This document shows, one piece after another, positions 1 through 9,551 of a stretch of DNA of 64,000 nt. This DNA comes from Bacilliculturomica massiliensis. GTDB taxonomy: Bacteria; Bacillota; Clostridia; Peptostreptococcales; Anaerovoracaceae. The translations under genes and the position numbers were made by a program. The DNA lies in contig NZ_LR027603.1 of NCBI RefSeq assembly GCF_900605495.1, forward strand, positions 1,427,997 through 1,491,996, given 5' to 3'. The notes below the pieces were generated by a model. It saw nothing but the letters and a program-made list of their open reading frames with translations. It was not told the DNA's origin and ran no database searches. The stretch's first letter is position 1; each line of letters opens with the position of its first letter.

Positions 1-1492
1 GTTCCAGATCGTAATTGCGTTCCGCCTCTTCCATCTCGTGGCGGATCTCTTCTATTTTCTGCTTCGTGGCCTTCTGGTCCGTGATGGCCATCTTCTCCTG
101 CTCCCACTGGGCCCGCATGCCGGCGTTCTGTTCCTTCAGCTCCGACAGCTCCTTTTCGATGTTGGCCAGCCGCGCTTTGGAAGCCCCGTCGCTCTCCTTG
201 CCCAGAGCCTGCTTCTCGATCTCCAGCTGCATGATCTTTCTGGCGCTCTCGTCCAGTTCCGCCGGCATGCTGTCGATCTCCGTCCGGATCATGGCCGCCG
301 CCTCGTCCATCAGGTCGATGGCCTTATCGGGAAGGAAGCGGTCGCTGATATAGCGGTCGGACAATGTGGCGCAGGCGATCAGCGCGTTGTCGGTGATCCG
401 CACGCCGTGGTGTATCTCAAAACGCTCCTTCAGCCCGCGGAGAATGGAAATCGTATCCTCCACCGTGGGCTGATCCACCAGTACCTTCTGGAACCGGCGC
501 TCCAGAGCGGCGTCCTTCTCGATATATTTTCTGTACTCGTCCAGGGTGGTGGCGCCGATACAGTGCAGCTCGCCTCTGGCCAGTTTCGGCTTCAGCAGAT
601 TGCCCGCATCCATGGACCCCTCCGTCTTTCCGGCCCCCACGATGTTGTGGATCTCGTCGATAAAGAGGATGATCCGGCCGTCGGACTTCTCGATCTCGTT
701 GAGCACCGCCTTTAACCGCTCCTCGAACTCGCCCCGGAATTTCGCCCCCGCTATCAGCGCGCCCATATCCAGCGCATAGATCGTCTTATCCTTAAGTCCT
801 TCAGGAACATCCCCGTTAAGGATCCGCTGAGCAAGACCTTCGACCACTGCAGTCTTGCCCACGCCCGGCTCTCCGATGAGCACCGGATTGTTCTTCGTTC
901 TTCTCGACAGGATCTGGATCGTATGGCGGATCTCCGCGTCTCTGCCGATGACCGGATCCAGCTTCCCCTTTCGGGCCAGATCTACCAGATCCCTTCCGTA
1001 TTTCTCCAGAGCCTCGTAGTTGTCCTCCGGGTTCTGACTGGTCACTCTCTGATTTCCTCTCACCTTTTCCAGAGCCTTTAAAAAGCCGTCCCTGGTCATG
1101 CCGTACTTTGCAAAGATCCGCGCGGAAGGCGTGTTCTTCTCGTCCAGCAGTGCCAGATAGAGATGCTCCACGCTGACGTACTCGTCCTTGAAATCCTCCG
1201 CGATCTTTTCCGCGTTCAGCAGCAGCTGATTCAGTCTCCTGGAGGAATACATGGAATCGCCGCCGCCCTGCACCTTCGGCAGCTTGTCCAGCGCCTCCTG
1301 CAGATCCCGTTCCACGTCCCCCACGCTGATCCCCATATATCCCAGGAGCTTCGGGATCAAGCCGTTCTGCTGCTGCAGCAGCGCCATATGAAGATGTTCG
1401 CCGTCCAGCTGCTGGTGGCCGTCCTGCACGCCGATATTCTGGCATTCCACCACAGCTCCCTGTGCTTTTTCCGTCCATTTTTCAAAATTCAT
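1..1492 (-). CDS. clpB: ATP-dependent disaggregase ClpB, N-terminal part (cut by window edge)
   Basis: ClpB is a cytoplasmic AAA+ hexamer that pulls proteins out of aggregates together with DnaK. About 497 residues are visible. They begin [12 protein letters not shown] and show the Clp N-domain, then the first AAA+ module with Walker A GEPGVGKT near residue 206 and Walker [10 protein letters not shown] near residue 272. The start of the coiled-coil middle domain ([21 protein letters not shown]) follows, which separates ClpB from ClpA and ClpC. AAAGGAG lies 8 bases before the ATG at 1492. The second AAA+ domain is outside the window. No CIRCE or CtsR-like operator was recognised upstream. Confidence 0.95.
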   Translation of the reverse strand, partial: MNFEKWTEKAQGAVVECQNIGVQDGHQQLDGEHLHMALLQQQNGLIPKLLGYMGISVGDVERDLQEALDKLPKVQGGGDSMYSSRRLNQLLLNAEKIAEDFKDEYVSVEHLYLALLDEKNTPSARIFAKYGMTRDGFLKALEKVRGNQRVTSQNPEDNYEALEKYGRDLVDLARKGKLDPVIGRDAEIRHTIQILSRRTKNNPVLIGEPGVGKTAVVEGLAQRILNGDVPEGLKDKTIYALDMGALIAGAKFRGEFEERLKAVLNEIEKSDGRIILFIDEIHNIVGAGKTEGSMDAGNLLKPKLARGELHCIGATTLDEYRKYIEKDAALERRFQKVLVDQPTVEDTISILRGLKERFEIHHGVRITDNALIACATLSDRYISDRFLPDKAIDLMDEAAAMIRTEIDSMPAELDESARKIMQLEIEKQALGKESDGASKARLANIEKELSELKEQNAGMRAQWEQEKMAITDQKATKQKIEEIRHEMEEAERNYDLE

Positions 1493-1901
1493 AGTGCTCA
1501 CTCCTTTACTGTTTTCTCTTTTCCAATACCTTTCTGACCGCGGACCATCCCGTTTTCCGCCTGTTCTGCCCGGCATGCCCTTTCCCGGCCGCCCGCCCGC
1601 AGAAAGAGCAGCGGCGCTCCAGCCCCTGGCGCCGGCGGATCGGTTCCACGCCGGCAGCCGGACAAAACTGTGTCCGAAATTGAAAACGACAAGCCGTTGT
1701 TTACACTTAAAACTGCTTGACGTTCGTCCTTCCATCATTTTACCCATTTGGGCATATCACCGCGTTCATACCTCTAATATACCCGAAAAGTCTTTTACTA
1801 AACATTGGAATGAAGCAACTATTCCGCATCGGCGGCGGATGAAACTTCCGTAACGCGAAAGCAGGCCCCCTCAAATGCGGAAGCCTGCTTCAATCTTTTC
1901 T
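1493..1901. other. Intergenic region between clpB and the M50 protease gene
   Basis: This 409-bp stretch holds no convincing gene. Short open frames in it lack ribosome sites and family resemblance. On the minus strand a TATATT hexamer near 1777-1782 could be a -10 element for clpB, but I see no good -35 partner. The far end carries the terminator hairpin of the M50 gene. Confidence 0.4.
1859..1890 (-). terminator. Hairpin downstream of the M50 protease gene
   Basis: AAGCAGGC at 1859-1866 pairs with GCCTGCTT at 1883-1890. It starts 12 bp after the M50 stop codon. The following T tract is short, so efficiency is uncertain. Confidence 0.5.
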
Positions 1902-2657
1902 TTACATCAGCCACATCCACTGCGGCACCCCGAACAGAACGTTCATGATCAGCTCGCAGATGAGGATCAGCGGACGAATCAGTATCTTGCCGGGAATGTT
2001 GAACACGACTACCACCATGAGGATCAGCATGCTGTGCTCATACAAGGTGTAGTAAATGCTTTTGTAGCGGAAGTTGAAGATCTGGGCCGCTACGTTGAAT
2101 CCATCCAGAGGCGGTATGGGCAGCAGATTGAAGAGCATGAGCATGACGTTCACCCAGACGATCTGCATCAGCATGTAGCCCACCCGGCCGCCGAATCCGC
2201 TTGCGAACAGAAATCCCGGCATCAGCACGGTGATGAGCTTGATGATACCGCCGAAGACCACCGCAAGGAAAAGATTCATGGTGACGCCGGCCAGACCCAC
2301 GATGATCTCGTCTCTTTTCGTATGTTTGAAGTTCCGCGGATTGATCTCCACCGGCCTCCCCCAGCCAAAGTGGATAAAGATCAGCGCCAGAAAACCCATG
2401 GGATCGATATGCGCCGCCGGATTGATGGTCACCCGGCCCTGCAGTCTGGGCGTATCGTCCCCGCACAGATCCGCGGCCTGGGCGTGGGCGTACTCGTGAA
2501 AAGAAAGCCCGATGATGATGGCCGGGAGAAACAGCAGTTCATCCATGAACCAGTTCATGAACGCCGCAGGTCCGCCGGTCAGAAGCGTCATGATGGGATC
2601 CACAGCCAAAATGACGAACAGTACGATGATAAACGGATTATTGAAAAACCTTCTCAA
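1902..2657 (-). CDS. Site-2 protease family (M50) integral membrane metalloprotease
   Basis: The 251-residue protein is almost entirely hydrophobic, with about six membrane segments. It carries the zinc motif HEYAH near residue 54, a downstream NPAAHIDPMG segment, and the third-ligand motif NLLPIPPLDG near residue 183. This is the compact M50B (SpoIVFB/YwhC-like) architecture without a PDZ domain. Such proteases cut substrates inside the membrane, but no substrate can be assigned here. The only good start is a TTG at 2657 preceded by AGAGGG at 8 bases; the next ATG is 22 codons in and would remove the first membrane segment. It is transcribed alone towards clpB. Confidence 0.88.
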   Translation of the reverse strand: MRRFFNNPFIIVLFVILAVDPIMTLLTGGPAAFMNWFMDELLFLPAIIIGLSFHEYAHAQAADLCGDDTPRLQGRVTINPAAHIDPMGFLALIFIHFGWGRPVEINPRNFKHTKRDEIIVGLAGVTMNLFLAVVFGGIIKLITVLMPGFLFASGFGGRVGYMLMQIVWVNVMLMLFNLLPIPPLDGFNVAAQIFNFRYKSIYYTLYEHSMLILMVVVVFNIPGKILIRPLILICELIMNVLFGVPQWMWLM

Positions 2658-2800
2658 ACCAATTTCCCTCTCTTCTTAATTTGTGTCTGTTTTGCCCCGG
2701 AGCAGTCCGGCGCTTTGCCACCGTCCGAAAACAAAAAAATAATTAATCTATTCTATCACAAAAACGGCCGCTTTCAAATAATATATAGCGATAAAGTCAT

Positions 2801-2837
2801 ACGTTTCGGAAACGCTATGCCCGTATGCCCGAAACGT
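2801..2837. repeat. Inverted repeat upstream of the LysM gene
   Basis: ACGTTTCGG at 2801-2809 is mirrored by CCGAAACGT at 2829-2837 with a 19-base loop. It overlaps a CATACGTT hexamer-like element at 2798-2805 that resembles mother-cell sigma (SigE/SigK) -10 boxes. It may be an operator or an mRNA leader hairpin. Confidence 0.4.
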
Positions 2838-2870
2838 CAGGCCAACATTAAGAATTGAGGTGATACCGTC

Positions 2871-3740
2871 ATGGCATATGATACTTACAAGTGTCCTGAC
2901 TTTCCGCAGAGCCCTTCGCTTCCCCCGAATTATTCGTGTGTGGAAGTTTACACCGTGAAAGCCGGAGACACCCTATACGCCATCTCTCAGGCTTACGGCG
3001 TACCTGTGGCCGTACTCATGCAGGTCAACCGTATCCTGAATCCGTACAATCTGAAGATCGGTCAGAAGATCTGCATCCCCGGCCGCGACAGCGCCGGCGG
3101 CGGAAACAGCGGAAACAACAACGGCAACAACAGCGGGAATAACAATGGCAGCGGAACGCCGGCTCCCGTGTGCGACGGAAAAATGCACACCATCGCCAAG
3201 GGCGACACGCTCTACATGATCGCGAAAAAGTACCAGGTCCCGCTGGCTGTCATCATGAGAGCCAATCCCAATATCGATCCGTACAATCTGAAGATCGGAC
3301 AGCAGCTGTGTATTCCCAACTTCCCGCCGGCCGACGCGCCTGTGGCTCCCCCGGCCACCCCGCCCGGAAACGGCAATCCCATCCTTCCCACGCCCTCTCT
3401 GCCCTCCTGCAAATACGGCAGACCCTACATGACCCAGAGAGGCGACACGCTGACGAGAATTCTGGACCGCTTCGACATTACTTACGGTCAGCTTTTAGCA
3501 GCCAATCCGGATATCGATTTTGAGGGTTCCCTGGAAACGCTGACGCTCTGCATTCCCTATAAGGACGGCGAGACCGAAGACGATGGGGAAATGTGCACTT
3601 ACACCATCCAGGCCGGCGACACGCTGGATTCCATCAGTCGGAAATACGGCATTGTGGCGGACACTCTGCTCATGGCCAATCCCGATATGACCACCGCCGA
3701 TTTCACAAGAGCGGGCACGATCATCTGTATACCCAGATAA
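2871..3740 (+). CDS. Four-LysM-domain protein, spore coat/cortex-associated type
   Basis: The 289-residue protein consists of four LysM modules at about residues 24-70, 104-148, 178-227 and 241-288. Each has the AGDTL/KGDTL/RGDTL entry and an ending such as IGQKICIP. An Asn/Gly-rich linker (about 73-98) and a Pro-rich linker (about 150-175) separate the first three. LysM binds N-acetylglucosamine glycans, most often peptidoglycan. No signal peptide or membrane segment is present, which fits a protein made in the mother cell and deposited on the forespore (SafA-like), although a cytosolic or non-classically exported role is possible. GAGGTGAT precedes the ATG. The nearby spoIVA supports a sporulation context. 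Confidence 0.8.
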   Translation: MAYDTYKCPDFPQSPSLPPNYSCVEVYTVKAGDTLYAISQAYGVPVAVLMQVNRILNPYNLKIGQKICIPGRDSAGGGNSGNNNGNNSGNNNGSGTPAPVCDGKMHTIAKGDTLYMIAKKYQVPLAVIMRANPNIDPYNLKIGQQLCIPNFPPADAPVAPPATPPGNGNPILPTPSLPSCKYGRPYMTQRGDTLTRILDRFDITYGQLLAANPDIDFEGSLETLTLCIPYKDGETEDDGEMCTYTIQAGDTLDSISRKYGIVADTLLMANPDMTTADFTRAGTIICIPR

Positions 3741-3778
3741 CAGCGCGCTGTATGAGCCTGACTTTTGACCGACCCGTT

Positions 3779-3812
3779 AAAAACCCCGCGGCCTGCCGTG
3801 ACCGCGGGGTTT
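3779..3812 (+). terminator. Rho-independent terminator after the LysM gene
   Basis: AACCCCGCGG at 3781-3790 pairs perfectly with CCGCGGGGTT at 3801-3810, flanked by A residues before and T residues after. It lies 40 bp past the stop codon. Confidence 0.85.
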
Positions 3813-4051
3813 TGTCGTCCCTTCAATTTCCATCTGCCGCCGCAGGACCGGCTTTTCGCATATTGCTTTTTATTGGATGAGTAACAGACCGCCGATCTCT
3901 TATCCATGATATCTCAGCACAAACAGGAAAGAAAATGTGCTGCCATGGGGCAATTTAACTGAATTTGTTGTATACTGTCTGTAAGGGAGAACGCAACTTC
4001 ATGGGGGGAAAATAGTTTTAATCCAATTTAATAAAACAGGGAGGGATCAAA
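3813..4051. other. Intergenic region upstream of the AT-rich orphan gene
   Basis: Together with the terminator this forms a 311-bp gap. It becomes AT-rich towards 4000. TATACT at about 3971-3976 may be a -10 element for the next gene, but no convincing -35 is present. I see nothing else in it. Confidence 0.3.
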
Positions 4052-4849
4052 ATGGTCAAGCGAAGGAGAATGGCAGCAATAAGTATTTTTTTAGTATGTG
4101 CTTTTCTATTTGCAATATTTGTCATAGTCAAATCATCTTCCAACGCTCCAGCCGTCCCAATATTAAATGAAAAAACATCGTTTGTGAAAAGCACCGGCGA
4201 TATTTTCATACCACCGGATACCAGATATATATTGAATTTTTATTTTAATACGGATTCCAGCAAAAAAAATATAGAAGAAGAAAATAATCGAAAAGGTCCG
4301 AAGATTTCATTCAACAATTCTGACGTAGAAATTATCGACCATCACATAACCCTGATCGACGCGAAAACAGGTTTGTGCGAATTGACCCTGTATTTAAATG
4401 TAAATAAAAATTTGGATCTCAAACTTGAAAAAATAGAAATTGATGAAAAACAGTATGACGTTGGACCGATCCGTATTCACTCTTCTGAGAATGAAGATTT
4501 CGACATAATCTCAAATTATGCGCTGGCAAAAGAATTTACAATGTATAATGCAACGATCAAAACCAACGCTGAAACGCCCATCTCCATCGCCTCCGTTTCC
4601 TGCGGAGAATTTCAGCGCGCTGTGAAATCCTGCCTTTGGACCATCAATGGCGTTCCTTACGACAGCGATGATGTAAAACAGATAAACCTGGAGACGAATG
4701 ATACCGTCGAACTCTCGATCGAATTGGACAAAGACGCCGTCTCTGATGAATATAAGGTCATCCTGCTGTCTCCAAAAATCGAATACTATGTGAACGGCGG
4801 GACAAATGAGTATGACCTTCCCTATTGCATTTATAACAGGATTACTTAA
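4052..4849 (+). CDS. Membrane-anchored protein of unknown function, AT-rich
   Basis: I do not recognise this family. The 265-residue product starts with a basic stretch (MVKRRR) and one hydrophobic segment (residues 8-27), then an extracytoplasmic domain rich in beta-type alternation, Asn, Asp and Ile. There is no lipobox. GGGAGGGAT precedes the ATG at good spacing. The first two thirds use many A- and T-ending codons and A-tracts, unlike the GC-rich neighbours, and the composition drifts back towards the local norm after about 4560. It stands alone between two terminators. The composition suggests recent acquisition or relaxed selection; that is inference. Confidence 0.7.
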   Translation: MVKRRRMAAISIFLVCAFLFAIFVIVKSSSNAPAVPILNEKTSFVKSTGDIFIPPDTRYILNFYFNTDSSKKNIEEENNRKGPKISFNNSDVEIIDHHITLIDAKTGLCELTLYLNVNKNLDLKLEKIEIDEKQYDVGPIRIHSSENEDFDIISNYALAKEFTMYNATIKTNAETPISIASVSCGEFQRAVKSCLWTINGVPYDSDDVKQINLETNDTVELSIELDKDAVSDEYKVILLSPKIEYYVNGGTNEYDLPYCIYNRIT

Positions 4850-4860
4850 ATAATCGGCAG

Positions 4861-4913
4861 CGCCCCCGGAACAGACTGCGAGATCTCCTTGCGCTGTCTG
4901 CCCGGGGGCGTTT
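4861..4913. terminator. Long hairpin terminator between the orphan gene and glyA
   Basis: CGCCCCCGG at 4861-4869 pairs with CCGGGGGCG at 4902-4910. Inner segments around CAGAC and GCG also pair with small bulges. T residues follow on the plus strand. The two flanking genes converge here, so it may serve both. Confidence 0.75.
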
Positions 4914-4978
4914 GATTCTGATCTTGTTTTTATCTGCTGCTCTGCGTCCTGCAAAATGCAGTTTCTTTCAGCGCCCTT

Positions 4979-6220
4979 CTACTTGTACAGCGGATGAGCG
5001 TCGCAGAGTTCTTTCACGATAGCCTTTGCCTTTGCTTCATATTCCTTGTCGCCGGGATGATCCAGCACCAGTGCGATGGCCTCCGCCACCTTGGCGAAAT
5101 CGGCTTCCTTGAAGCCTCTGGTGGTCATAGCCGGGCTGCCCAGACGGATGCCGCTCGTCACAAAGGGACCGGCGGGATCGTCGGGAATGCTGTTTTTGTT
5201 GGTGGTGATATTGGCCTCGTCCAGCAGGTGCTCCGCCTCTTTTCCGGTGATGTTCTTGTTGGTCAGTTTGACCAGCAGCAGATGATTGTCGGTGCCGCCG
5301 GATACCAGCTGGAAGTCTCTGGCCATCAGTTCGTCGGCCAGCGTCTTGGCGTTGGCCATGACCTGTTTCTGGTATTCAGCAAATTCCGGCGTTCCGGCTT
5401 CCTTCAGGCAGACAGCCTTTCCGGCGATGATGTGCATCAGCGGGCCGCCCTGCATGCCGGGGAAGATCGCCTTGTCGATGGCCTTGGCATACTGCTCTCT
5501 GCAGAGGATCATTCCGCCTCTGGGCCCCCGAAGCGTCTTGTGTGTGGTGGTGGTCACAACGTCTGCGTATTCCACCGGATTGGGATGGAGCCCCGCCGCC
5601 ACCAGTCCGGCAAAATGAGCCATATCCACCATCAGGATGGCGTTGACCTCGTCGGCGATCTCCCGGAATTTCTCAAAATCCAGCACTCTGGGATAAGCGC
5701 TGTATCCCGCGACGATGAGCTTGGGCTTGTGCTGAAGCGCCAGCTCTCTCACATTGTCGTAGTCGATGCGCTCTGTTTCAGGATCGATCTTATAGGAAAC
5801 GAAATGATAGCTCTTGCCGGACAGGTTTACCGGGGAGCCGTGAGTCAGATGCCCGCCGTTGGAGAGGTCCATGCCCAGGACCGTGTCGCCGTGCTCAAGC
5901 AGCGCTGTGTAAACGCCGATGTTGGCGCTGGAACCGCAGTGGGGCTGTACGTTTACGTGCTCCGCGCCGAAGATCTTCTTCGCTCTGGCGATGGCCAGGT
6001 TTTCCGCCTTGTCCACGCACTCGCAGCCGCCGTAGTACCGCTTGCCCGGATACCCTTCCGCATACTTGTTGGTCAGCGCGCTGCCGCAGGCTTCCATCAC
6101 CGCCGCGCTGGTAAAATTCTCAGACGCGATGAGCTCAAGCTTGTTCTCCTGCCGGTCCATCTCCTCCCTGATCACCTGTGACAGCTCAGGGTCAGCCGCA
6201 TCCAATCTGTTGAAATACAT
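4979..6220 (-). CDS. glyA: Serine hydroxymethyltransferase
   Basis: GlyA interconverts serine and glycine with tetrahydrofolate and supplies one-carbon units. The 413-residue length is normal. Visible family signatures are ELIASENF near the N-terminus, [23 protein letters not shown], and the pyridoxal-phosphate lysine in [11 protein letters not shown] at about residue 227. I chose the ATG at 6220 because AAAGGAGGCGG sits just before it; an ATG nine codons upstream has no ribosome site. It is a single-gene unit with its own promoter at 6372-6400. Confidence 0.97.
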   Translation of the reverse strand: MYFNRLDAADPELSQVIREEMDRQENKLELIASENFTSAAVMEACGSALTNKYAEGYPGKRYYGGCECVDKAENLAIARAKKIFGAEHVNVQPHCGSSANIGVYTALLEHGDTVLGMDLSNGGHLTHGSPVNLSGKSYHFVSYKIDPETERIDYDNVRELALQHKPKLIVAGYSAYPRVLDFEKFREIADEVNAILMVDMAHFAGLVAAGLHPNPVEYADVVTTTTHKTLRGPRGGMILCREQYAKAIDKAIFPGMQGGPLMHIIAGKAVCLKEAGTPEFAEYQKQVMANAKTLADELMARDFQLVSGGTDNHLLLVKLTNKNITGKEAEHLLDEANITTNKNSIPDDPAGPFVTSGIRLGSPAMTTRGFKEADFAKVAEAIALVLDHPGDKEYEAKAKAIVKELCDAHPLYK

Positions 6221-6371
6221 GTTCCGCCTCCTTTGATTCTCTTTCATTGATTCTCTTCCATTTCAGCCCAACGCCGAAAGATCCCGGCGCCGGCTGCTCT
6301 TTTCATGATTCCGTCTGCCGCTTCTTTTCGCCATGAGGATAAACGCTTTCCCACGGCGATGCGATGTGATT

Positions 6372-6400
6372 ATTATACAAAATGTACGTTGAAAACACAA
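6372..6400 (-). promoter_or_regulatory. Sigma-A promoter for glyA
   Basis: Reading leftwards, TTGTGT (6400-6395) and TATAAT (6377-6372) are separated by exactly 17 bp. The leader to the glyA ATG would be about 145 nt. Confidence 0.7.
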
Positions 6401-6552
6401 TATTTATTTATATTTTTATAGATTTGTCTCATAACATTCGTTACGTATCGTATATAATTTTTATTTCTTTTTAAAATGTTCCGGTTTATTTCCGATCCGC
6501 ATGTCCAGCCAGACGAAAAACAGTAATTTTGAGGTTTTCCCTGACGGAATTG
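6401..6552. other. Intergenic region between the glyA and trxA promoters
   Basis: Together with the two promoters and leaders this gap spans 6221-6688. It is AT-rich around 6400-6480. I see no gene, riboswitch or strong hairpin in it. The 145-nt glyA leader (6221-6370) also shows no recognisable structured element. Confidence 0.4.
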
Positions 6553-6561
6553 TGGTATAAT
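6553..6561 (+). promoter_or_regulatory. Extended -10 promoter for trxA
   Basis: TGGTATAAT is a perfect extended -10 element about 128 bp before the trxA start. No -35 at 17 bp is convincing; TTGAGG at 6529-6534 would be 21 bp away, too far. Confidence 0.5.
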
Positions 6562-6688
6562 ATTCGAAGAGCGATATGATACCGATTCTGTGCGCGGCGG
6601 ACGCCATGGGCGGATCGTGCCATGACGGCCTGCAGCCGGTCAAGTATGATATTAGCTGAGATAAGAAACACACAGGAGGAATTATACA

Positions 6689-7012
6689 ATGTCAGATAAG
6701 ATCACTTACTTAACAAAAGAAAATTTTGAAGCGGAACTCACCGCCGGCCGTCCCATAGTCATCGACTTCTATGCGGACTGGTGCGGACCCTGTCAGATGC
6801 TGGCTCCCGTCTACGACGAGATCGCAGATAAATACGGCGACCAGGTGAATTTCTGCAAGCTCAACATCGACGAACAGAAGAAACTGGCCGTTTCCAATCA
6901 GGTACTCTCTATCCCCACTCTGCTGTTTATCAAAGACGGCCGTGAGATGGAACGCGTGACCGGCGCTGTCACCGCCGCAGCATTGGAAGAAAAGGTAAAA
7001 GCGCTTCTGTAA
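6689..7012 (+). CDS. trxA: Thioredoxin
   Basis: This 107-residue cytosolic thiol-disulfide reductant has the classic fold signature FYADWCGPCQMLAPV with the redox-active WCGPC at about residues 30-34. The cis-proline lies in SIPTLLFIKDG. AGGAGGA precedes the ATG. No thioredoxin reductase gene lies in the window. cls follows 39 bp downstream on the same strand, so the two may be co-transcribed. Confidence 0.96.
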   Translation: MSDKITYLTKENFEAELTAGRPIVIDFYADWCGPCQMLAPVYDEIADKYGDQVNFCKLNIDEQKKLAVSNQVLSIPTLLFIKDGREMERVTGAVTAAALEEKVKALL

Positions 7013-7051
7013 GTCCTGCAGTCGGATGTTTCGGATGATAAGGAGACTTTT

Positions 7052-8512
7052 ATGTGGCCTTCCCATATGTTTGATATGTCGTCATTTCTCACATTTATAT
7101 ATGTTCTGAACTTCCTGATCGCATTTACGGTACTTTTTCTGGAACGAAAAGAACCTTCGAAGACCCTGGCCTGGATCATGATACTCTTTCTGCTTCCAGG
7201 CGTGGGTATTCTTTTTTATGCGTTCTTTTCCCAGAACATCGCGCGTCAGAAAATTTTTCGTCTCTCAAAGTTCGAGGAGGCCAACATCAGTACCTCTCTC
7301 TATGAACAGATGACGGATATTCGGAACAACACCTTCCCTTTCGCAGGACCTGAATCGAAAAAATGGCAGGACATGATCCGCCTGAATCAGGTATACGGCA
7401 GCTCCTATTTCACCCAGGACAACCACATTACGATCCTAACGGACGGAAAGCACAAGTTTTCCAGTCTGATCGAAGATATCGAGCGGGCGGAGACCAGCAT
7501 CAATGTAATGTATTACATATTGAAGCCGGACAGCGTGGGCCGCGCGCTGCTTGACGCTCTGGTAAAAAAAGCGGCCGAAGGAGTGGAGGTCCGCGTCCTG
7601 GTGGACGCCATGGGCAGCCGCCGCCTCTCCCCCCGCCACTTTGAAAAGCTGACGGAAGCCGGCGGCCATTACGCCTTTTTCTTTCCTCCCAAGTTCAAGT
7701 ATATCAATATGAAGCTCAACTACAGAAACCACCGCAAGCTGGTGGTGATCGACGGTCGGATCGGCTATATGGGCGGTTTCAACGTGGGAAACGAGTATGT
7801 GGGGAAAGTGAAGAAGTTCGGCAACTGGCGCGACACGCACCTGCGCATTACCGGCGGCGCCGTACAGGATATGGACGCCCGGTTCATTCTGGACTGGCGT
7901 TTTGCTTCCGGAGAAAACCTGGTCATTTCCCACGCCTTTTATCCCGCGCCGCCGGAGACGGGACACACGGGCATTCAGATCGTTTCCTGCGGCCCGGACA
8001 CGCCTCAGACAGAAGTGAAGCTGGCTTATCTGAAAATGATCTCCTCCGCCAAGAAAAATATTTATATTCAAACGCCCTACTTCGTGCCTGACGACAGCAT
8101 TCTGGAGGCCCTGAAGATGGCGGCGCTGTCCGGCGTGGACGTTCGGCTCATGATCCCCTGCAAGCCGGATCACATTTTCGTATACTGGGCCACCTACTCT
8201 TACGTAGGCATTCTGCTGAACGCCGGCGCCAGGATCTATATCTACGAGGACGGCTTCCTCCACGCCAAGACCATCACGGTGGACGGCGAAGTGACCTCTG
8301 TGGGTTCGGCCAATTTCGATATCCGCAGCTTTTATCTGAACTTCGAAGCCAACGCCTTTATTTACGACAGCGCGGAAGCATATAAAATGGAAGCGATCTT
8401 TGAGATGGACATCGCCCGCTCGCATCAGCTCACCCGGCAGGAATACCGCAGCCGTTCTCTGCTGATCAAATTCAAGGAATCCATCGCCCGGCTGCTCTCG
8501 GATCTGCTTTAG
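7052..8512 (+). CDS. cls: Cardiolipin synthase (phospholipase D family)
   Basis: The enzyme condenses two phosphatidylglycerols into cardiolipin at the membrane. The 486-residue product has two N-terminal membrane segments (about residues 5-25 and 35-55). Two HKD catalytic motifs follow: HRKLVVIDGRIGYMGG near residue 226 and HAKTITVDGEVTSVGSANFD near residue 404. This is the normal Bacillota Cls arrangement and length. AAGGAGAC lies just before the ATG. Confidence 0.94.
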   Translation: MWPSHMFDMSSFLTFIYVLNFLIAFTVLFLERKEPSKTLAWIMILFLLPGVGILFYAFFSQNIARQKIFRLSKFEEANISTSLYEQMTDIRNNTFPFAGPESKKWQDMIRLNQVYGSSYFTQDNHITILTDGKHKFSSLIEDIERAETSINVMYYILKPDSVGRALLDALVKKAAEGVEVRVLVDAMGSRRLSPRHFEKLTEAGGHYAFFFPPKFKYINMKLNYRNHRKLVVIDGRIGYMGGFNVGNEYVGKVKKFGNWRDTHLRITGGAVQDMDARFILDWRFASGENLVISHAFYPAPPETGHTGIQIVSCGPDTPQTEVKLAYLKMISSAKKNIYIQTPYFVPDDSILEALKMAALSGVDVRLMIPCKPDHIFVYWATYSYVGILLNAGARIYIYEDGFLHAKTITVDGEVTSVGSANFDIRSFYLNFEANAFIYDSAEAYKMEAIFEMDIARSHQLTRQEYRSRSLLIKFKESIARLLSDLL

Positions 8513-8632
8513 GAAAGACAGCGATGACACAGGCACGGACACGGCAAAGGATACGCAAAGGACAGGTACGGCAAAATACGGCGGGCCGGTCGGAAGACAG
8601 GCGGGCTGTCGTACTGAAAGAAAGGATTTAGT

Positions 8633-9436
8633 ATGGATCGTGAAACGCGCAGTCAAAAAGTTTCGCCCGACAAGGTCAATGCCGAAAAGGAATCCCTTAC
8701 GAGCATCGACAAAGCGCTGATTATTCTGGAGACCCTCGGTTCCGACCCCTATGAATATAAAGTGCAGGCTCTGGCTCAGAAAACCGGTTTCAACCGGTCT
8801 ACTGTCTACCGGATGCTGCGGACTCTGGAAAGCCACCACCTGGTGGTCTATGAATCTGAGACAGACCGGTATAAGATCGGGCCCGGCATGTATCATATCG
8901 GGGCTACCTATCTCTACAATCACAATTACAGCAATAAGATCCAGGATATTCTTTCGGAGATCTCCGATATTACGAAAGAATCCGTGGGCATGGCCGTAAA
9001 GGACGGTGACAAGATCATTTCCATCTTCGAGATCGAAGTCCATCAGCCTATGAAGCTGAACGATGTGCCGGGCAGATACTTTACGGTCAATAAGGGAAAC
9101 TACGGAAAGTGCATCATGGCCTATCAGGACCCAGAGTACATCGATCGTTTTCTGGATACGCAGACTTTTGAAAAGACCTGTCCGCGCACCCTGACGGAGA
9201 AAGAGGAACTGCTGGAGGAATACAGCCGCATTCGGGCCCAGGGTTATTCCGAAAGCATTGATGAACTGGGGATCGATATTCTTGGAGCCGGCGTTCCCCT
9301 CTTTGACAAAAGGGGGAAGATAAAGGCCTGCGTCGCCGTGGCCTTTTTCCGCGACGACGGCTGGGAGGAAAAACTGGTGAACATACGCAATATCCTCCTG
9401 AGTTATAAAAAGGAATTGGAAAAGTACCTTCCATGA
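8633..9436 (+). CDS. IclR-family transcriptional regulator
   Basis: The 267-residue protein has an N-terminal winged helix (residues about 25-90, VQALAQKTGFNRSTVYRMLRTLE) and a C-terminal IclR effector domain with ISDITKESVGMAVKDGD and GIDILGAGVPLFDKRG. IclR proteins bind small acids or degradation intermediates and usually control an adjacent operon. The convergent YfcC-M20 operon is the most likely target, but that is inference. It ends at a shared terminator. Confidence 0.9.
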   Translation: MDRETRSQKVSPDKVNAEKESLTSIDKALIILETLGSDPYEYKVQALAQKTGFNRSTVYRMLRTLESHHLVVYESETDRYKIGPGMYHIGATYLYNHNYSNKIQDILSEISDITKESVGMAVKDGDKIISIFEIEVHQPMKLNDVPGRYFTVNKGNYGKCIMAYQDPEYIDRFLDTQTFEKTCPRTLTEKEELLEEYSRIRAQGYSESIDELGIDILGAGVPLFDKRGKIKACVAVAFFRDDGWEEKLVNIRNILLSYKKELEKYLP

Positions 9437-9506
9437 TCGCCGCCGCGCCGCCCCTGTGAGACGGCCGCTCCGGTACGGTCCACGTTCCGCCAAAAGGTAC
9501 GGAAAG

Positions 9507-9537
9507 CCCCGGCAGCGCAGCGCGCTGCCGGGGTCTT
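9507..9537. terminator. Bidirectional terminator between iclR and the YfcC gene
   Basis: CCCCGGCAGCGC at 9507-9518 pairs perfectly with GCGCTGCCGGGG at 9522-9533, followed by TCTTTTA on the plus strand. Both flanking genes end here. Confidence 0.85.
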
Positions 9538-9551
9538 TTATTCCGTGATCA

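Noticed and set aside
1493-1901. CIRCE or CtsR operator before clpB
   Set aside because: No TTAGCACTC-N9-GAGTGCTAA palindrome or CtsR heptad repeat is visible; a GTGCTCACTCC stretch is only superficially similar.
6529-6561. TTGAGG and TATAAT as a -35/-10 pair for trxA
   Set aside because: The spacer is 21 bp. Only the extended -10 element is kept.
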